Below, in pieces: positions 9,037 through 20,515 of a DNA stretch of 64,000 bases (within the stretch, counting starts at the first letter, position 1; every line of letters starts with the position of its first letter). A program made the translations under genes and the position numbers. This stretch comes from Marinoscillum sp. MHG1-6. Its GTDB lineage: Bacteria; Bacteroidota; Bacteroidia; Cytophagales; Cyclobacteriaceae. The stretch spans positions 372,001 through 436,000 of the forward strand of contig NZ_JAMZMI010000001.1 of NCBI RefSeq assembly GCF_024714475.1. Reading direction: 5' to 3'. The notes under the pieces are model-generated. The model was not told the origin of the DNA. It saw nothing but the letters and a program-made list of their open reading frames with translations, and did no database searches.

Positions 9037-9050
9037 ACTCAGAGTAGCGG
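9037..9050. repeat. decayed fragment of the palindromic repeat right arm
   Basis: ACTCAGAGTAGCGG resembles the end of the right arm (CTCAGAGTGACGG) with one base change and one shift. It lies between copy 3 and the radical SAM gene. It probably represents a fourth, decayed copy. Confidence 0.4.
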
Positions 9051-9083
9051 GTATCAACTATTCAGAATGCATTCATTAAAACC

Positions 9084-10106
9084 TCACGCCCACACCTTCG
9101 CACCCTCCGTGCAGTTTTTGCACATCTCTATTTCGCCGCGGGAAGTGAAAAGCTGGTCACGAAAGCGATGGTAGGCCTCCGAATGCCAGATATTTTCAAA
9201 GCTGCTTTCTTTCACACTACCCAGCGTATGTTGCGCATCCTTATCGAAGCAGCAAGGCACCACCTTGCCATCCCACGTCACAACCGCCGAATGCCACATC
9301 TTCCAGCATTCGTCCAGCACCTTATGTTTGAGGGCATAAGTCCCATCTGCCTGTTGTTTATAGCGTGAGTAGCGCTCATCTGTAGGGATCAGCTCATTCC
9401 CCTGCTCATAATCATAGATCTGGGCGGTCTTAAACGCCAAATGATCTACTCCATATTCCCTGGCCATCTGTTGGATGGTGTCAATTTCATGCTCATTGGG
9501 TTTCACCACCAGGTACTGCCAGACCACATGTGGCGTACTGGATTTCAATTGTTTTTTCCATTTGATGATGTTGGCCGTGCCCTCCAGCACTTTTTCCAAC
9601 TCCCCCTCTTTACGATAAGCCTCATAAGTTGCTTGCGTAGCGCCGTCAATCGAAATGATCAAACGGTCCAGTCCGGACTCCACTGTTTGCCTGGCCATCT
9701 CATCGGACAGAAAATGGGCATTGGTAGAGGTAGCCGTATAAATTCGTTTGTCCGCCGCATAGCGGATCATCTCGAGAAATTCGGGATGCAGATACGGTTC
9801 TCCCTGGAAATAAAAGATCAGGTAGCAAAGGGTTTCGTGTAGTTCATCAATCACCTGCTGAAAGGTATGTGGCGCAATCTTTCCGGTAGGACGGGTAAAA
9901 GACCTCAGCCCACTCGGGCACTCCGGACATCGGAGGTTGCAGGCCGTGGTCGGCTCCACCGACAAGCTGATCGGCAAACCCCTCATGGAGGCATCTCCCG
10001 ACCATCGCGAAGCATAAAAGCTGGTCAATATGCGCATTGCGTTATTTAAGCGTTTAAAAGTTAGCTTTGAGGCCAGGTTGAGCGTATCAGCCAGATTGAT
10101 GTACAT
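9084..10106 (-). CDS. radical SAM/SPASM domain protein
   Basis: 340 residues. The radical SAM cluster motif CNLRCPEC (CX3CX2C) lies near residue 58 in SVEPTTACNLRCPECPSGLR. A C-terminal SPASM domain shows VVPCCFDKDAQHTLGSV, then ENIWHSEAYHRFR and MCKNCTEG, giving cysteines for auxiliary iron-sulfur clusters. Such enzymes modify peptides or mature enzymes, but there is no precursor peptide gene beside it. In Cytophagales this type is often a lone gene of unknown substrate. It is divergent from the Lnb gene, with a 32-base gap. The family call is firm; the substrate is unknown. Confidence 0.9.
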   Translation of the reverse strand: MYINLADTLNLASKLTFKRLNNAMRILTSFYASRWSGDASMRGLPISLSVEPTTACNLRCPECPSGLRSFTRPTGKIAPHTFQQVIDELHETLCYLIFYFQGEPYLHPEFLEMIRYAADKRIYTATSTNAHFLSDEMARQTVESGLDRLIISIDGATQATYEAYRKEGELEKVLEGTANIIKWKKQLKSSTPHVVWQYLVVKPNEHEIDTIQQMAREYGVDHLAFKTAQIYDYEQGNELIPTDERYSRYKQQADGTYALKHKVLDECWKMWHSAVVTWDGKVVPCCFDKDAQHTLGSVKESSFENIWHSEAYHRFRDQLFTSRGEIEMCKNCTEGAKVWA

Positions 10107-10138
10107 GGCCTAAACTTAATCAAATAAGTCCCTTGAAT

Positions 10139-11353
10139 ATGATTTTGAGAAAGACATTCTTCTTCCTACTACTGGCAGCTTCTATCGCTGCGTCTTATCC
10201 AACCATGGCAGAGCGCGGTGAGAACATGCGCATTACGGTGATGACGCTGGGACCATACCAGGGAGAGTTATATTCAGCCTTTGGGCACAGCGCCATCCAC
10301 CTGGAAGATACGGTGGCGGATGTTAACTATGTCTTTAATTATGGCGTCTTCAATTTTGAGCAGGAAAACTTCTACTGGAATTTTGCCCGGGGAAAGATGC
10401 TCTACGAGCTGGGACTATCCTATTATGATCGCTTTATCAGCCATTATATTGCCGACAACCGCTATATCATCGAGCAGGAACTGAACCTGACCAGTGCGGA
10501 AAAATGGGAGGTGTATAAGTTTATGTCCAACAACCACCTTCCGGAAAATCGCGCCTATTACTACAACTATGTGTATGACAACTGTGCCACAAAAATCCCT
10601 GAGGTATTGGCGAAAGCCATTCCGGCAACGGTCACCTATGACTACAGCTTCACCGAAGAGGGGGTAACCATCCGTGACCTGATGGACCGCTACCTGGCCT
10701 ATCAGCCCTGGGGGGATTGGATCATTGACATTGGCCTTGGACTACAAATCGACAAAGTGGCGGATCCGCAGGAATACCTGTTTTTGCCAGATTATGTTCA
10801 GAAAAGCCTCGAAAATGCGACGATCACGAGAGATTCTGTTACCGTACCGATGGTCAGTAAGACCATCAATGTATATACTCCTACACCGGAGACCTTCGAG
10901 AATGGTGCCTTCACCCCGTTCAATGTTTTTGTCTTACTCTTCTTTGTCGTTGGCTTTTTCACCAACCGGGATTTCAAGACGGGTAAGCGCACCCATTGGG
11001 TCGATGTGGTGGTCTTCACCTTTGTGGGGATCATTGGCTGGTGGTGTGCGTTTTTATGGCTGGGGACAGACCATTTGTCCAAAATGAACTTCAACCTGCT
11101 TTGGGCGATTCCTCTCCATATCCCTTTTGTGTATTTCCTGAAATCACCAAAGCTCCAGCCCTTTGCCTCCAAATACTTTCTGGTTTGTTCCATTTTGTAC
11201 CTGGTCCTGCTCGTGGTTTGGGGGATGTTGCCACAGCCTTTGCACATGGCACTCATTCCGCTGATCCTGACCATGGCCCTTCGTGGATTTTTCATCCATT
11301 ATGATTTGAATAAGTATAGTCGTAAAGTGGCGGCAGGGTTGAGTCAGAATTAA
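10139..11353 (+). CDS. Lnb-type lipoprotein N-acyltransferase (DUF4105) family protein
   Basis: 404 residues from the ATG at 10139 (a TTG at 10133 adds two residues). It has an N-terminal signal peptide (ILRKTFFFLLLAASIAAS). The periplasmic DUF4105/Lnb_N domain follows, with SAFGHSAIHLED (His) and NYVYDNCATKIPEVL (Cys) as candidate catalytic His/Cys, and VFNYGVFNFEQENFYWNFA between them. After residue 260 there are several hydrophobic spans (FNVFVLLFFVVGFF, VVVFTFVGIIGWWCAFLW and more), fitting a membrane-embedded C-terminal domain. Lnb adds the third acyl chain to lipoproteins in Bacteroidota, which lack classical Lnt. Paralogues exist in many genomes, so this copy's exact role is inferred. 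Confidence 0.85.
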   Translation: MILRKTFFFLLLAASIAASYPTMAERGENMRITVMTLGPYQGELYSAFGHSAIHLEDTVADVNYVFNYGVFNFEQENFYWNFARGKMLYELGLSYYDRFISHYIADNRYIIEQELNLTSAEKWEVYKFMSNNHLPENRAYYYNYVYDNCATKIPEVLAKAIPATVTYDYSFTEEGVTIRDLMDRYLAYQPWGDWIIDIGLGLQIDKVADPQEYLFLPDYVQKSLENATITRDSVTVPMVSKTINVYTPTPETFENGAFTPFNVFVLLFFVVGFFTNRDFKTGKRTHWVDVVVFTFVGIIGWWCAFLWLGTDHLSKMNFNLLWAIPLHIPFVYFLKSPKLQPFASKYFLVCSILYLVLLVVWGMLPQPLHMALIPLILTMALRGFFIHYDLNKYSRKVAAGLSQN

Positions 11354-11378
11354 AATTGTCTTGATTTCGACAAGCCTG

Positions 11379-11420
11379 CGCGGCCCGGCCTTCGTGGCCC
11401 GGCCTACGCGGCCCGGCTCA
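11379..11420. repeat. 14-base tandem repeat, three units
   Basis: Three consecutive units of consensus CGYGGCCCGGCYTW start at 11379, 11393 and 11407. Composition is far more GC-rich than the surrounding intergenic DNA. It directly follows the Lnb gene stop. Confidence 0.8.
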
Positions 11421-11531
11421 ATCTGGCAACATTTTAGTGGTCATTGTCCGAATTTCTCAACGAGATTTATACCAGGTCCTTTCGAGATTGGGAAAATACT
11501 AGCTCATTTCGATTTAAAAAAGCTAAAAACA

Positions 11532-11655
11532 CCCAGTACTGTCATATCGTAATGCAATGGAGATATCTTCCTGATTTTTCGGCCAATTCATCTCAGGTTT
11601 GGTTCAAACTAAAAGGGAAGAAGATTTTTCCTAACGTCAAAAAGACAGTACTGGG
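11532..11655. repeat. 12-base inverted repeat with about 100-base interior
   Basis: CCCAGTACTGTC at 11532-11543 is perfectly complementary to GACAGTACTGGG at 11644-11655, and AGTACT is itself a palindrome. The interior has no clear gene. It could bound a small inserted element or a structured RNA. Confidence 0.6.
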
Positions 11656-11767
11656 GTATTTTTTCATCAAACTCAAGTTATTCAGTACTTCCTGATTCAT
11701 GAGGCTACAATTCTCTGCGTTCTGCGGTTAAATAAGACCAATAAAAAGGCAGGCGCGTAGAAACAGT

Positions 11768-12802
11768 TCAACCCTTCGATAACATTTTATTGTACCTGCG
11801 TACCTCAAACAATTTTGCCACAGCCCTGCGAAAGCCCCACTGTGGAACACCTCTCCGATGATTGGCCTGACTGATCCTGGCGAGTTGTTTGAAATGCCAA
11901 AAGACCACCCGATAGGCTTTTATCAATGAATATCCAGGCTGGTAAATATGCGCAGGTTCCGCCCCGGCGCCATTTAGCTCAATGATCTTAAAATCTTCCA
12001 GCCTTTTCAAAGCCTCAGCCGAAGCACAGCGCAAATCGAAGCGGCCATAGTAAAAGCCCTCAATACGTTTAGACAGTTGATCAATAGCCTCTGTCAGCTC
12101 TTCATCGATCAGATCACAGCGATCCAAAAAGACCGTACCCCGACAGTGGTTGCCAACACTTTCAACCACCTTTTTTTCGCCTTTTTCCGGGACTTCTTTC
12201 ATTACTTCCTCGAAGCGGGGATGCTCAAAATCGATTTGAAGTAAAGCGCGCTCATCTTTTTGCAGTAGTTCCTGTACCGTATGGGCCCCATCGCCGGTAA
12301 CACTCATAAAATCCTTTTGTACGATAGAGGTGATGTGACCGCACTCCTCCTCGGGATGCCGCAGATAAAAAATTCCCAACTCCAGCGGTTGCCGAATCAC
12401 TTCCTGTAGGATAAAATCCACAGGGCAGTTTATGACATATTTTTCGAGTTCAAGCTCATTACTGATCTTTTCTACCAGTTTTCCTCTTTCGCCCATATCG
12501 GGCTTGGCTACTACCGGATAACCAATCCATTCCACTGCTTTCCTGGCAGCCTCCCAGTCTCCGGGAGCAATCAATTTCATTTTAGGAAGATATTCGGAGG
12601 GAATCAGTTCATAAATGCTGGTTTTACTTACCCCCGTAAAACCACCAAACTCCATCGAGGGGTTAGCGGAAGTCAAAAAGGCAAACCTCCCATTTTTGAG
12701 CGCCAACCATAGATAGTACGCTTCGACAGGAATGTAAAAGATGTAGAAAGGCCAGTACTCCCACTGGACCAGTTTGAGCCAGAACCTTTTGAAAGGTGAC
12801 AT
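11768..12802 (-). CDS. ATP-grasp domain protein (D-Ala-D-Ala ligase-like fold)
   Basis: 344 residues. ATP-grasp features: YPVVAKPDMGERGKLVEKI (ATP-binding lysine and glycine-rich loop, about residues 94-112), FILQEVI, and the metal-binding C-terminal FYYGRFDLRCASAEAL with IIELNGAGAEPAHIY (about residues 240-280). A hydrophobic, tryptophan-rich N-terminus (WLKLVQWEYWPFYIFYIPVE) suggests membrane contact. The enzyme should join an acyl group to an amine or thiol using ATP; no substrate is evident. It follows the DinB gene with a TAATG stop/start, downstream of a YHS-domain gene, so the three are likely one operon. Confidence 0.8.
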   Translation of the reverse strand: MSPFKRFWLKLVQWEYWPFYIFYIPVEAYYLWLALKNGRFAFLTSANPSMEFGGFTGVSKTSIYELIPSEYLPKMKLIAPGDWEAARKAVEWIGYPVVAKPDMGERGKLVEKISNELELEKYVINCPVDFILQEVIRQPLELGIFYLRHPEEECGHITSIVQKDFMSVTGDGAHTVQELLQKDERALLQIDFEHPRFEEVMKEVPEKGEKKVVESVGNHCRGTVFLDRCDLIDEELTEAIDQLSKRIEGFYYGRFDLRCASAEALKRLEDFKIIELNGAGAEPAHIYQPGYSLIKAYRVVFWHFKQLARISQANHRRGVPQWGFRRAVAKLFEVRRYNKMLSKG

Positions 12803-13305
12803 TAAGCCTGTCCTTGCTGATAACGAACGGTGCTGCTAGCCACTCCAAAATGTTCGGGTAGCTGTACACTAGGGCTGACCACCTGGAGTCCCACTTTGAT
12901 CAGCGCCATGTGGTGAATGGCATGTTCGATGTTGTACGCCAACTCCCTTTGGAAGTTGGTTGCCATAAGGATCGCCTCCTCATCCGCGCCGTAGGAAGCT
13001 TTGAGATCGAAAGAAAAGTTGTCTTTATTTTTCTTCAGGTTACTGTTAATGGAACTGATAAAAGAAATTGCCACGGCCACTTCCTCCTCAATGTATTTAT
13101 CTCTTTTGCGCTCATCGTAGCTGATCACCCCATGCGGGGTTGCTGACATGAGGCAGATAAAAAATTCCAGGGTATGCCGGACATGCTGACCGACGGAAGA
13201 CCCGCCGAGTAATTCTACCCTGCTAAGGTATTGGTCATCTTCGATTTGCTTCAGTACCCTTTCCAACTGACCGAGTAAATCAATTGCGGTTTGGTTCAAT
13301 GCCAT
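12802..13305 (-). CDS. DinB-like four-helix-bundle protein
   Basis: 167 residues, the usual length. Metal-site histidines are visible in SSVGQHVRHTLEFF (about residue 41) and NIEHAIHHMALIKVG near residues 130-140, spaced as in DinB/YfiT bundles. Many such proteins are metal-dependent thiol transferases (bacillithiol and mycothiol S-transferases) or are uncharacterised. A bacillithiol-linked role would fit the YtxJ gene at 59442, but that is inference. It lies between a YHS-domain gene and an ATP-grasp gene, all on the minus strand. Confidence 0.75.
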   Translation of the reverse strand: MALNQTAIDLLGQLERVLKQIEDDQYLSRVELLGGSSVGQHVRHTLEFFICLMSATPHGVISYDERKRDKYIEEEVAVAISFISSINSNLKKNKDNFSFDLKASYGADEEAILMATNFQRELAYNIEHAIHHMALIKVGLQVVSPSVQLPEHFGVASSTVRYQQGQA

Positions 13306-13340
13306 AACTATAAATCTCTTAAATATTCTTGATTAGAAGA

Positions 13341-13775
13341 TTACTGTGGGCCGATTTTTTTCCAGTTGGCATCTGCATTGCGTTTAAGCTCGGCCTCATT
13401 TTCATTCCAGGATTTGAGGGTGTTGCTCCCCCAGAAGTTGTAAAAGAGGTAGAGCTTTCCATCCAATATTTTATACGTTTCCGGATCAATTTTGACCTTT
13501 TCCGGTTCTGTAAGTCCCATGGCGTAAGCACACCATCCACCGTATTGAGGCAAGTAGTTTTCCGGGTTAGCCAAAAACAATTTCTTATTGGCCTCGGATG
13601 AAAAATAATACGTCGCTCCTCGATAAGCCGCCTTTACTTCGCTACTTCCTTCTTTAGGTTTCCCCTGAAAATAACTAACGGGATCATAACCATCTATGGC
13701 CAGACCGCTTCTGTTGAGGTTCAGGTCTGACCCCTGGGGCATTACAAAAAGGAGGGATATCATGATCCACCACAT
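13341..13775 (-). CDS. secreted YHS-domain protein
   Basis: 144 residues with a short hydrophobic signal peptide (MWWIMISLLFVMPQ). The YHS-like core reads GLAIDGYDPVSYFQ, then YYFSSEANKKLFLANPENY and YGGWCAYAMG, matching the 'YHS domain-containing (seleno)protein' group found with copper or redox proteins. It is first in a minus-strand cluster, 35 bases before the DinB gene. The cysteine in GGWCAYA is a probable metal ligand. The function is not established. Confidence 0.85.
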   Translation of the reverse strand: MWWIMISLLFVMPQGSDLNLNRSGLAIDGYDPVSYFQGKPKEGSSEVKAAYRGATYYFSSEANKKLFLANPENYLPQYGGWCAYAMGLTEPEKVKIDPETYKILDGKLYLFYNFWGSNTLKSWNENEAELKRNADANWKKIGPQ

Positions 13776-14162
13776 ACTACATTCGTTTTTGTCAAATTAG
13801 CAGATTCCTTTTGGGTATCACAAGGGGAAAATGTATGCGGAAAGACAATCGGGACAATCTTACAACGACAATGTCATCCACCTGTCAATTGAATAAGAAT
13901 TCCTAAAAACAACAATTAGCGGATTAAGACATATTTCTGCGAAGTAGCTCAGAAAAGTCATTTTGAGTTTGATCATATCTCTACAATGGAATTCATACAT
14001 CTTTCCTTATAAGCACAAACCCCTCACGTCGGTGATTTCCTCCTACTTTTCTATTACCCAGGCTGGGCGCATAAAAAGTAGCAAAAATCTAAAATGAATA
14101 ATGTCCATCCTTTTTTAATTCCTATTGCCCTGCAACTTTTCAGATTGGCACCAACCAGCTTA
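13776..14162. other. gene-free gap with an imperfect hairpin
   Basis: 387 bases between two minus-strand genes. The only structure I see is an interrupted hairpin at 14043-14081: CTACTTTT ... CCCA-GGC-TGGG ... AAAAGTAG. No coding or RNA gene is recognisable. Confidence 0.5.
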
Positions 14163-15311
14163 TCAGTCCTGACCGATGATCTCCAGTTTGACCAGTTCAC
14201 ACCGAAGATTAGTGCGGCCCAGACCTTTCACCTCAAAAAGAGCATTGAAATAAGCATTGTCCTCAGGAATGTTTTGGTAAAACTCCTCCAGCCAATCCTT
14301 ATTGGTAAAATTAGCAACGGCTGCCATCACGCCGATGTCATTATTCGCCGCAAAGAACAAGATGCTGTTATCATTATCCGACAAAGGGGCATAGGAAACC
14401 ATCACGCTCTCTGACCAGATATCTTTTACCGTGCGGTCCGGTACCGATTGACCTTTTTCCAAATCCAGGATGGCCCGGCCGTCAAACCCGAATACCTTTG
14501 AATCTTTCAAAAAAAGTTGACTCAACCCCACGAGGGTCTTATAAGGACCTACATAAATGATATTGTGATCGAGCATATCATCCTCCACGAAATCAGATTC
14601 CATACTCACCTCCAGGTCCCGGTCAAATTCATCAAACCATCGAGTCAGTTTCGACGCAGTGATGGGGCCCATTTTAGTCACAAAGGAATAGTTCTGTTTT
14701 TCGAATACTATACCATCAGGTTTCAGGCTATCCGGCAGTTGATCGAACTCCGATTCAGAAGTAACTCCCTCCAGATGTATCGACGCGTTGAGGCCACTTT
14801 TCATCTTCGCCCATAGGGTATAGTGGTCACCGACATAGCAAATGTTTTGTACACCAGGCTTCATAAAGCTCTGCCATAGTTTAGGAGCACTCTGACCTGA
14901 CTTGAAGAATATGAGAAATAATCCCACAACTACCACTCCTAAAAAGATGAGCATCACTAATTTCCATGGATTGCCACCGGACTGACTTTTTGAATCAATC
15001 GAAAGGTTGTATTGTCCCTTTTCAATTTTGAAAATAAGCTCGTCTTGCTTGCCCTCCGTGCGGTAGTACTCATCCAGCTTCTTACGGAGGTTGTACATAT
15101 ACACCCTGACCTTTCCTTCGTAAGATTGGGATTGTCCATTACTGTTGAATAATTCCAGCTCAAGAACAGTCTCTTTGACCACGCTACCCTCCTGATAAGC
15201 TTTGACCAAATACTCCAGCATACTCACGTAGATGTCGCCCTGTTGAAAACCTTTGCTTTCGAGGATTTTCTTTAAATACCTGGAGACTTGTTGATCGGTC
15301 TTATAAGTCAT
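14163..15311 (-). CDS. membrane-anchored transcriptional regulator with winged-helix-like N-terminus
   Basis: 382 residues. Residues 1-110 are cytoplasmic and contain VRVYMYNLRKKLDEYYRTEG and FKIEKGQYNLSI. This arrangement is typical of one-component regulators whose DNA-binding wing carries 'RVYxxxLRKKLxEYY...G..D.I...KG.Y'. One transmembrane helix follows (WKLVMLIFLGVVVVGLFLIF, about residues 116-135). The periplasmic part, about 245 residues, has no domain I recognise. It is divergent from the secreted beta-galactosidase with 135 bases between starts, and paired GTTAAC/GTTATTT direct repeats lie in that gap. I infer that it senses a periplasmic signal and regulates itself or the glycosidase; this is untested. 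Confidence 0.65.
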   Translation of the reverse strand: MTYKTDQQVSRYLKKILESKGFQQGDIYVSMLEYLVKAYQEGSVVKETVLELELFNSNGQSQSYEGKVRVYMYNLRKKLDEYYRTEGKQDELIFKIEKGQYNLSIDSKSQSGGNPWKLVMLIFLGVVVVGLFLIFFKSGQSAPKLWQSFMKPGVQNICYVGDHYTLWAKMKSGLNASIHLEGVTSESEFDQLPDSLKPDGIVFEKQNYSFVTKMGPITASKLTRWFDEFDRDLEVSMESDFVEDDMLDHNIIYVGPYKTLVGLSQLFLKDSKVFGFDGRAILDLEKGQSVPDRTVKDIWSESVMVSYAPLSDNDNSILFFAANNDIGVMAAVANFTNKDWLEEFYQNIPEDNAYFNALFEVKGLGRTNLRCELVKLEIIGQD

Positions 15312-15324
15312 TGATTTTCTGTAG

Positions 15325-18572
<3,248 letters not shown>

Positions 18573-18579
18573 TTAGAAG

Positions 18580-18610
18580 GGCCTTCGGAAGAGCATATCT
18601 TCCGGAGGCC
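18580..18610. terminator. hairpin between convergent genes
   Basis: A 13-base stem (GGCCTTCGGAAGA / TCTTCCGGAGGCC, one G-U pair) with a five-base loop GCATA lies 8 bases after the beta-galactosidase stop and 4 bases before the recX stop. Probably a bidirectional terminator; the following T-run on the plus strand is weak (ATCTTTATTCC). Confidence 0.75.
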
Positions 18611-18614
18611 ATCT

Positions 18615-19082
18615 TTATTCCATCTCATTGACCACCTTCCAAACCAGGTCACCCTCAAAGCCTTTTCGCATCAGATAATCCGCCAGCTTTCTGCGATTGA
18701 GATAATCATCCTCACTTTTTGCTATAATGCCGGGCCATTTACGTTCTGCCAGTGAAGATAGGGTGTGGTGATATTTTTCTTTATTGATCCCTTCCAGCGC
18801 CTCCTCTACGACCGATGTCGGCAGATCAAACTGTCCAATGTACATCCGGATTTTGACGCGGCCCCATTGATTGAATTCGAACTTATCATGACAGTAGGCA
18901 CGGGCAAAGCGCTCCGCATCCAGAAACCTTTCTTCCTTCAGTTTCTCAATAATGAGATCAGCCTCCTCTTCTGAAAACGCCCATGAAAGCAGCTTATCTC
19001 TAACCTGTTTAGGTGCTCTTTCTCGTGAGGAACAATATTTTGCCCCACTGGCAAATCCACGCTTGATTCGGTCTTCGTTCAT
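18615..19082 (-). CDS. recX: regulatory protein RecX
   Basis: 155 residues of all-helical RecX repeats: KYCSSRERAPKQVRDKLLSW, then LKEERFLDAERFARAYCHDKF and WGRVKIRMYIGQFDLPTSVV, the classical RecX pattern. RecX inhibits and tunes RecA filaments during recombination and SOS. recA is not in the window. It is on the minus strand, 48 bases downstream of a YcxB-like gene. Confidence 0.9.
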   Translation of the reverse strand: MNEDRIKRGFASGAKYCSSRERAPKQVRDKLLSWAFSEEEADLIIEKLKEERFLDAERFARAYCHDKFEFNQWGRVKIRMYIGQFDLPTSVVEEALEGINKEKYHHTLSSLAERKWPGIIAKSEDDYLNRRKLADYLMRKGFEGDLVWKVVNEME

Positions 19083-19129
19083 CGGGTCAAAATAAAAAAG
19101 ACCAGTCTTTCGAATGGCCTTTTAATATC

Positions 19130-19603
19130 CTATTTAATAAATCCCTTTCTCTTGAGCACGGTGTCTATGAACCGTATCTCGTTGTCATTGTTGAAAATCT
19201 TATGCGGGAAGTAAAGCAACTGGGCTTTACTGGCAAAAAGGATAAAAGCATCTTTGGTATGAACTGCTCGCTTGATCTGATCCCATTTCATAGGCATGCC
19301 CTGCTTGGTATTGATCTTAAGCAGGATCTGTTGGCTGCTGATTTCGTAGGACATCTTTTGGAACATAAACTTACCTTGCTCCATTTGTGTCACCCCGGCA
19401 AACTGGATCAACCAGAATAGCAGGTACAATGCCAACGCAATCGTCGCTCCGATCACCCACCACCAACTTGGGATCAAAAAATAGCAACCACAGATAGCCA
19501 GGTAAATCAGACCCACCCACCATTGCTCTTTCAGTACTGATTTAAATGCCACACCAATGTAGGTGTTCGTTGGCAATTCATATTTCTTAGTCTTTACAAT
19601 CAT
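19130..19603 (-). CDS. YcxB-like family membrane protein
   Basis: 157 residues. Two hydrophobic spans (WWVGLIYLAICGCYFLIPSW and WVIGATIALALYLLFWLIQF, about residues 28-70) are followed by a soluble C-terminal domain with the YcxB pattern MSYEISSQQILLKI, MKWDQIKRAVHTKDAFILF and LLYFPHKIF. The role is unknown in the family. Its start overlaps the nadC stop by 4 bases, so it is translationally coupled to NAD biosynthesis by position only. Confidence 0.75.
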   Translation of the reverse strand: MIVKTKKYELPTNTYIGVAFKSVLKEQWWVGLIYLAICGCYFLIPSWWWVIGATIALALYLLFWLIQFAGVTQMEQGKFMFQKMSYEISSQQILLKINTKQGMPMKWDQIKRAVHTKDAFILFASKAQLLYFPHKIFNNDNEIRFIDTVLKRKGFIK

Positions 19604-20466
19604 TTCGTTTTCTCAGCCTTTAGACTCAAATCCAAACTTTTATAGGAATGGGTCAAAGCCCCCACGGAGATATAATTCACTCCCGTTTCGGCAATGTCCC
19701 TGATATTCTTTTCTGTAATCCCTCCCGAAGCTTCCGTTTCCATAGATCCGTTGACCATAGCCACCGCCTGCTTCATATCGGAAGGAAGCATATTATCCAG
19801 CAATACTCTAAATACTTTTCCCGTATCAATTACCTGCTTTAGTTCGATCAGGCTCCTTACCTCCACTTCTATTTTCAGGTCAAGATTATTCGCTTCCAGA
19901 TAAGCAACCGTAGAATTAATCGCCTCTTTTACACTCCCTGCATAGTCAATGTGGTTATCCTTGAGCATGACCATATCATAGAGACCAGAACGGTGATTCA
20001 CACCTCCACCGATCGCAACGGCCCATTTTTCCGCCAGGCGAAAGTTAGGAGTGGTTTTCCGTGTATCCAGCAGCTTGGCTTCCGTGCCCTTCAGCAATTG
20101 ACTCATCTGACGCGTATAAGTAGCAATGCCACTCATTCTTTGCATGCAGTTGAGCACTGTTCGCTCCGCCCCCAGAATAGCTCTGCTGTTACCAGTAACC
20201 TGAAAACCAACATCTCCTATCTCTACGGCACTTCCATCTTTTTTGAAAACTTCAACCTGGATATTAGGATCAACAGTCTTGAAAATACGTTCCGCCAACT
20301 CCACGCCAGCAAGGATGCCATCGTCCTTGATCAGGAGTTTGGCCTGGCTTACCTGATCTTCGGGGATCGACCCTAAAGAGCTATAGTCGCCCTCGCCTAT
20401 ATCCTCGTTCAATGCAGACGATATAAACTGATTAACTTTTTCTTCCGTGAGATAAGGAAAAATCAT
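19600..20466 (-). CDS. nadC: nicotinate-nucleotide pyrophosphorylase (carboxylating)
   Basis: 288 residues from the ATG at 20466 (a TTG three codons earlier is also possible). It carries the quinolinate phosphoribosyltransferase signature LLDTRKTTPNFRLAEKWAV followed by GGVNHRSGLYDMVMLKDNHI, and the ASGGI...ISVGALTHS phosphate-binding end. It converts quinolinate and PRPP to NaMN in de novo NAD synthesis. nadA and nadB are not nearby. It precedes the YcxB-like gene with a 4-base overlap and lies 49 bases after a DUF4783 gene. Confidence 0.95.
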   Translation of the reverse strand: MIFPYLTEEKVNQFISSALNEDIGEGDYSSLGSIPEDQVSQAKLLIKDDGILAGVELAERIFKTVDPNIQVEVFKKDGSAVEIGDVGFQVTGNSRAILGAERTVLNCMQRMSGIATYTRQMSQLLKGTEAKLLDTRKTTPNFRLAEKWAVAIGGGVNHRSGLYDMVMLKDNHIDYAGSVKEAINSTVAYLEANNLDLKIEVEVRSLIELKQVIDTGKVFRVLLDNMLPSDMKQAVAMVNGSMETEASGGITEKNIRDIAETGVNYISVGALTHSYKSLDLSLKAEKTK

Positions 20467-20515
20467 AGGCGGCAAAATTATGCAAGGCGCCCATTATTGT
20501 AAGTAAAAAAAAGGA

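Larger units (their letters stand above)
11354..11767. other. gene-free gap with a minisatellite and an inverted repeat
   Basis: 414 bases between convergent genes. I see a GC-rich 14-base tandem repeat (11379-11420) and a wide inverted repeat (11532-11655). An open frame at 11444-11695 has no recognisable signature and crosses the inverted repeat; I do not call it. Confidence 0.6.

Noticed and set aside
11444-11695. 83-codon open frame after the Lnb gene
   Set aside because: No recognisable signature, and it crosses the 12-base inverted repeat.
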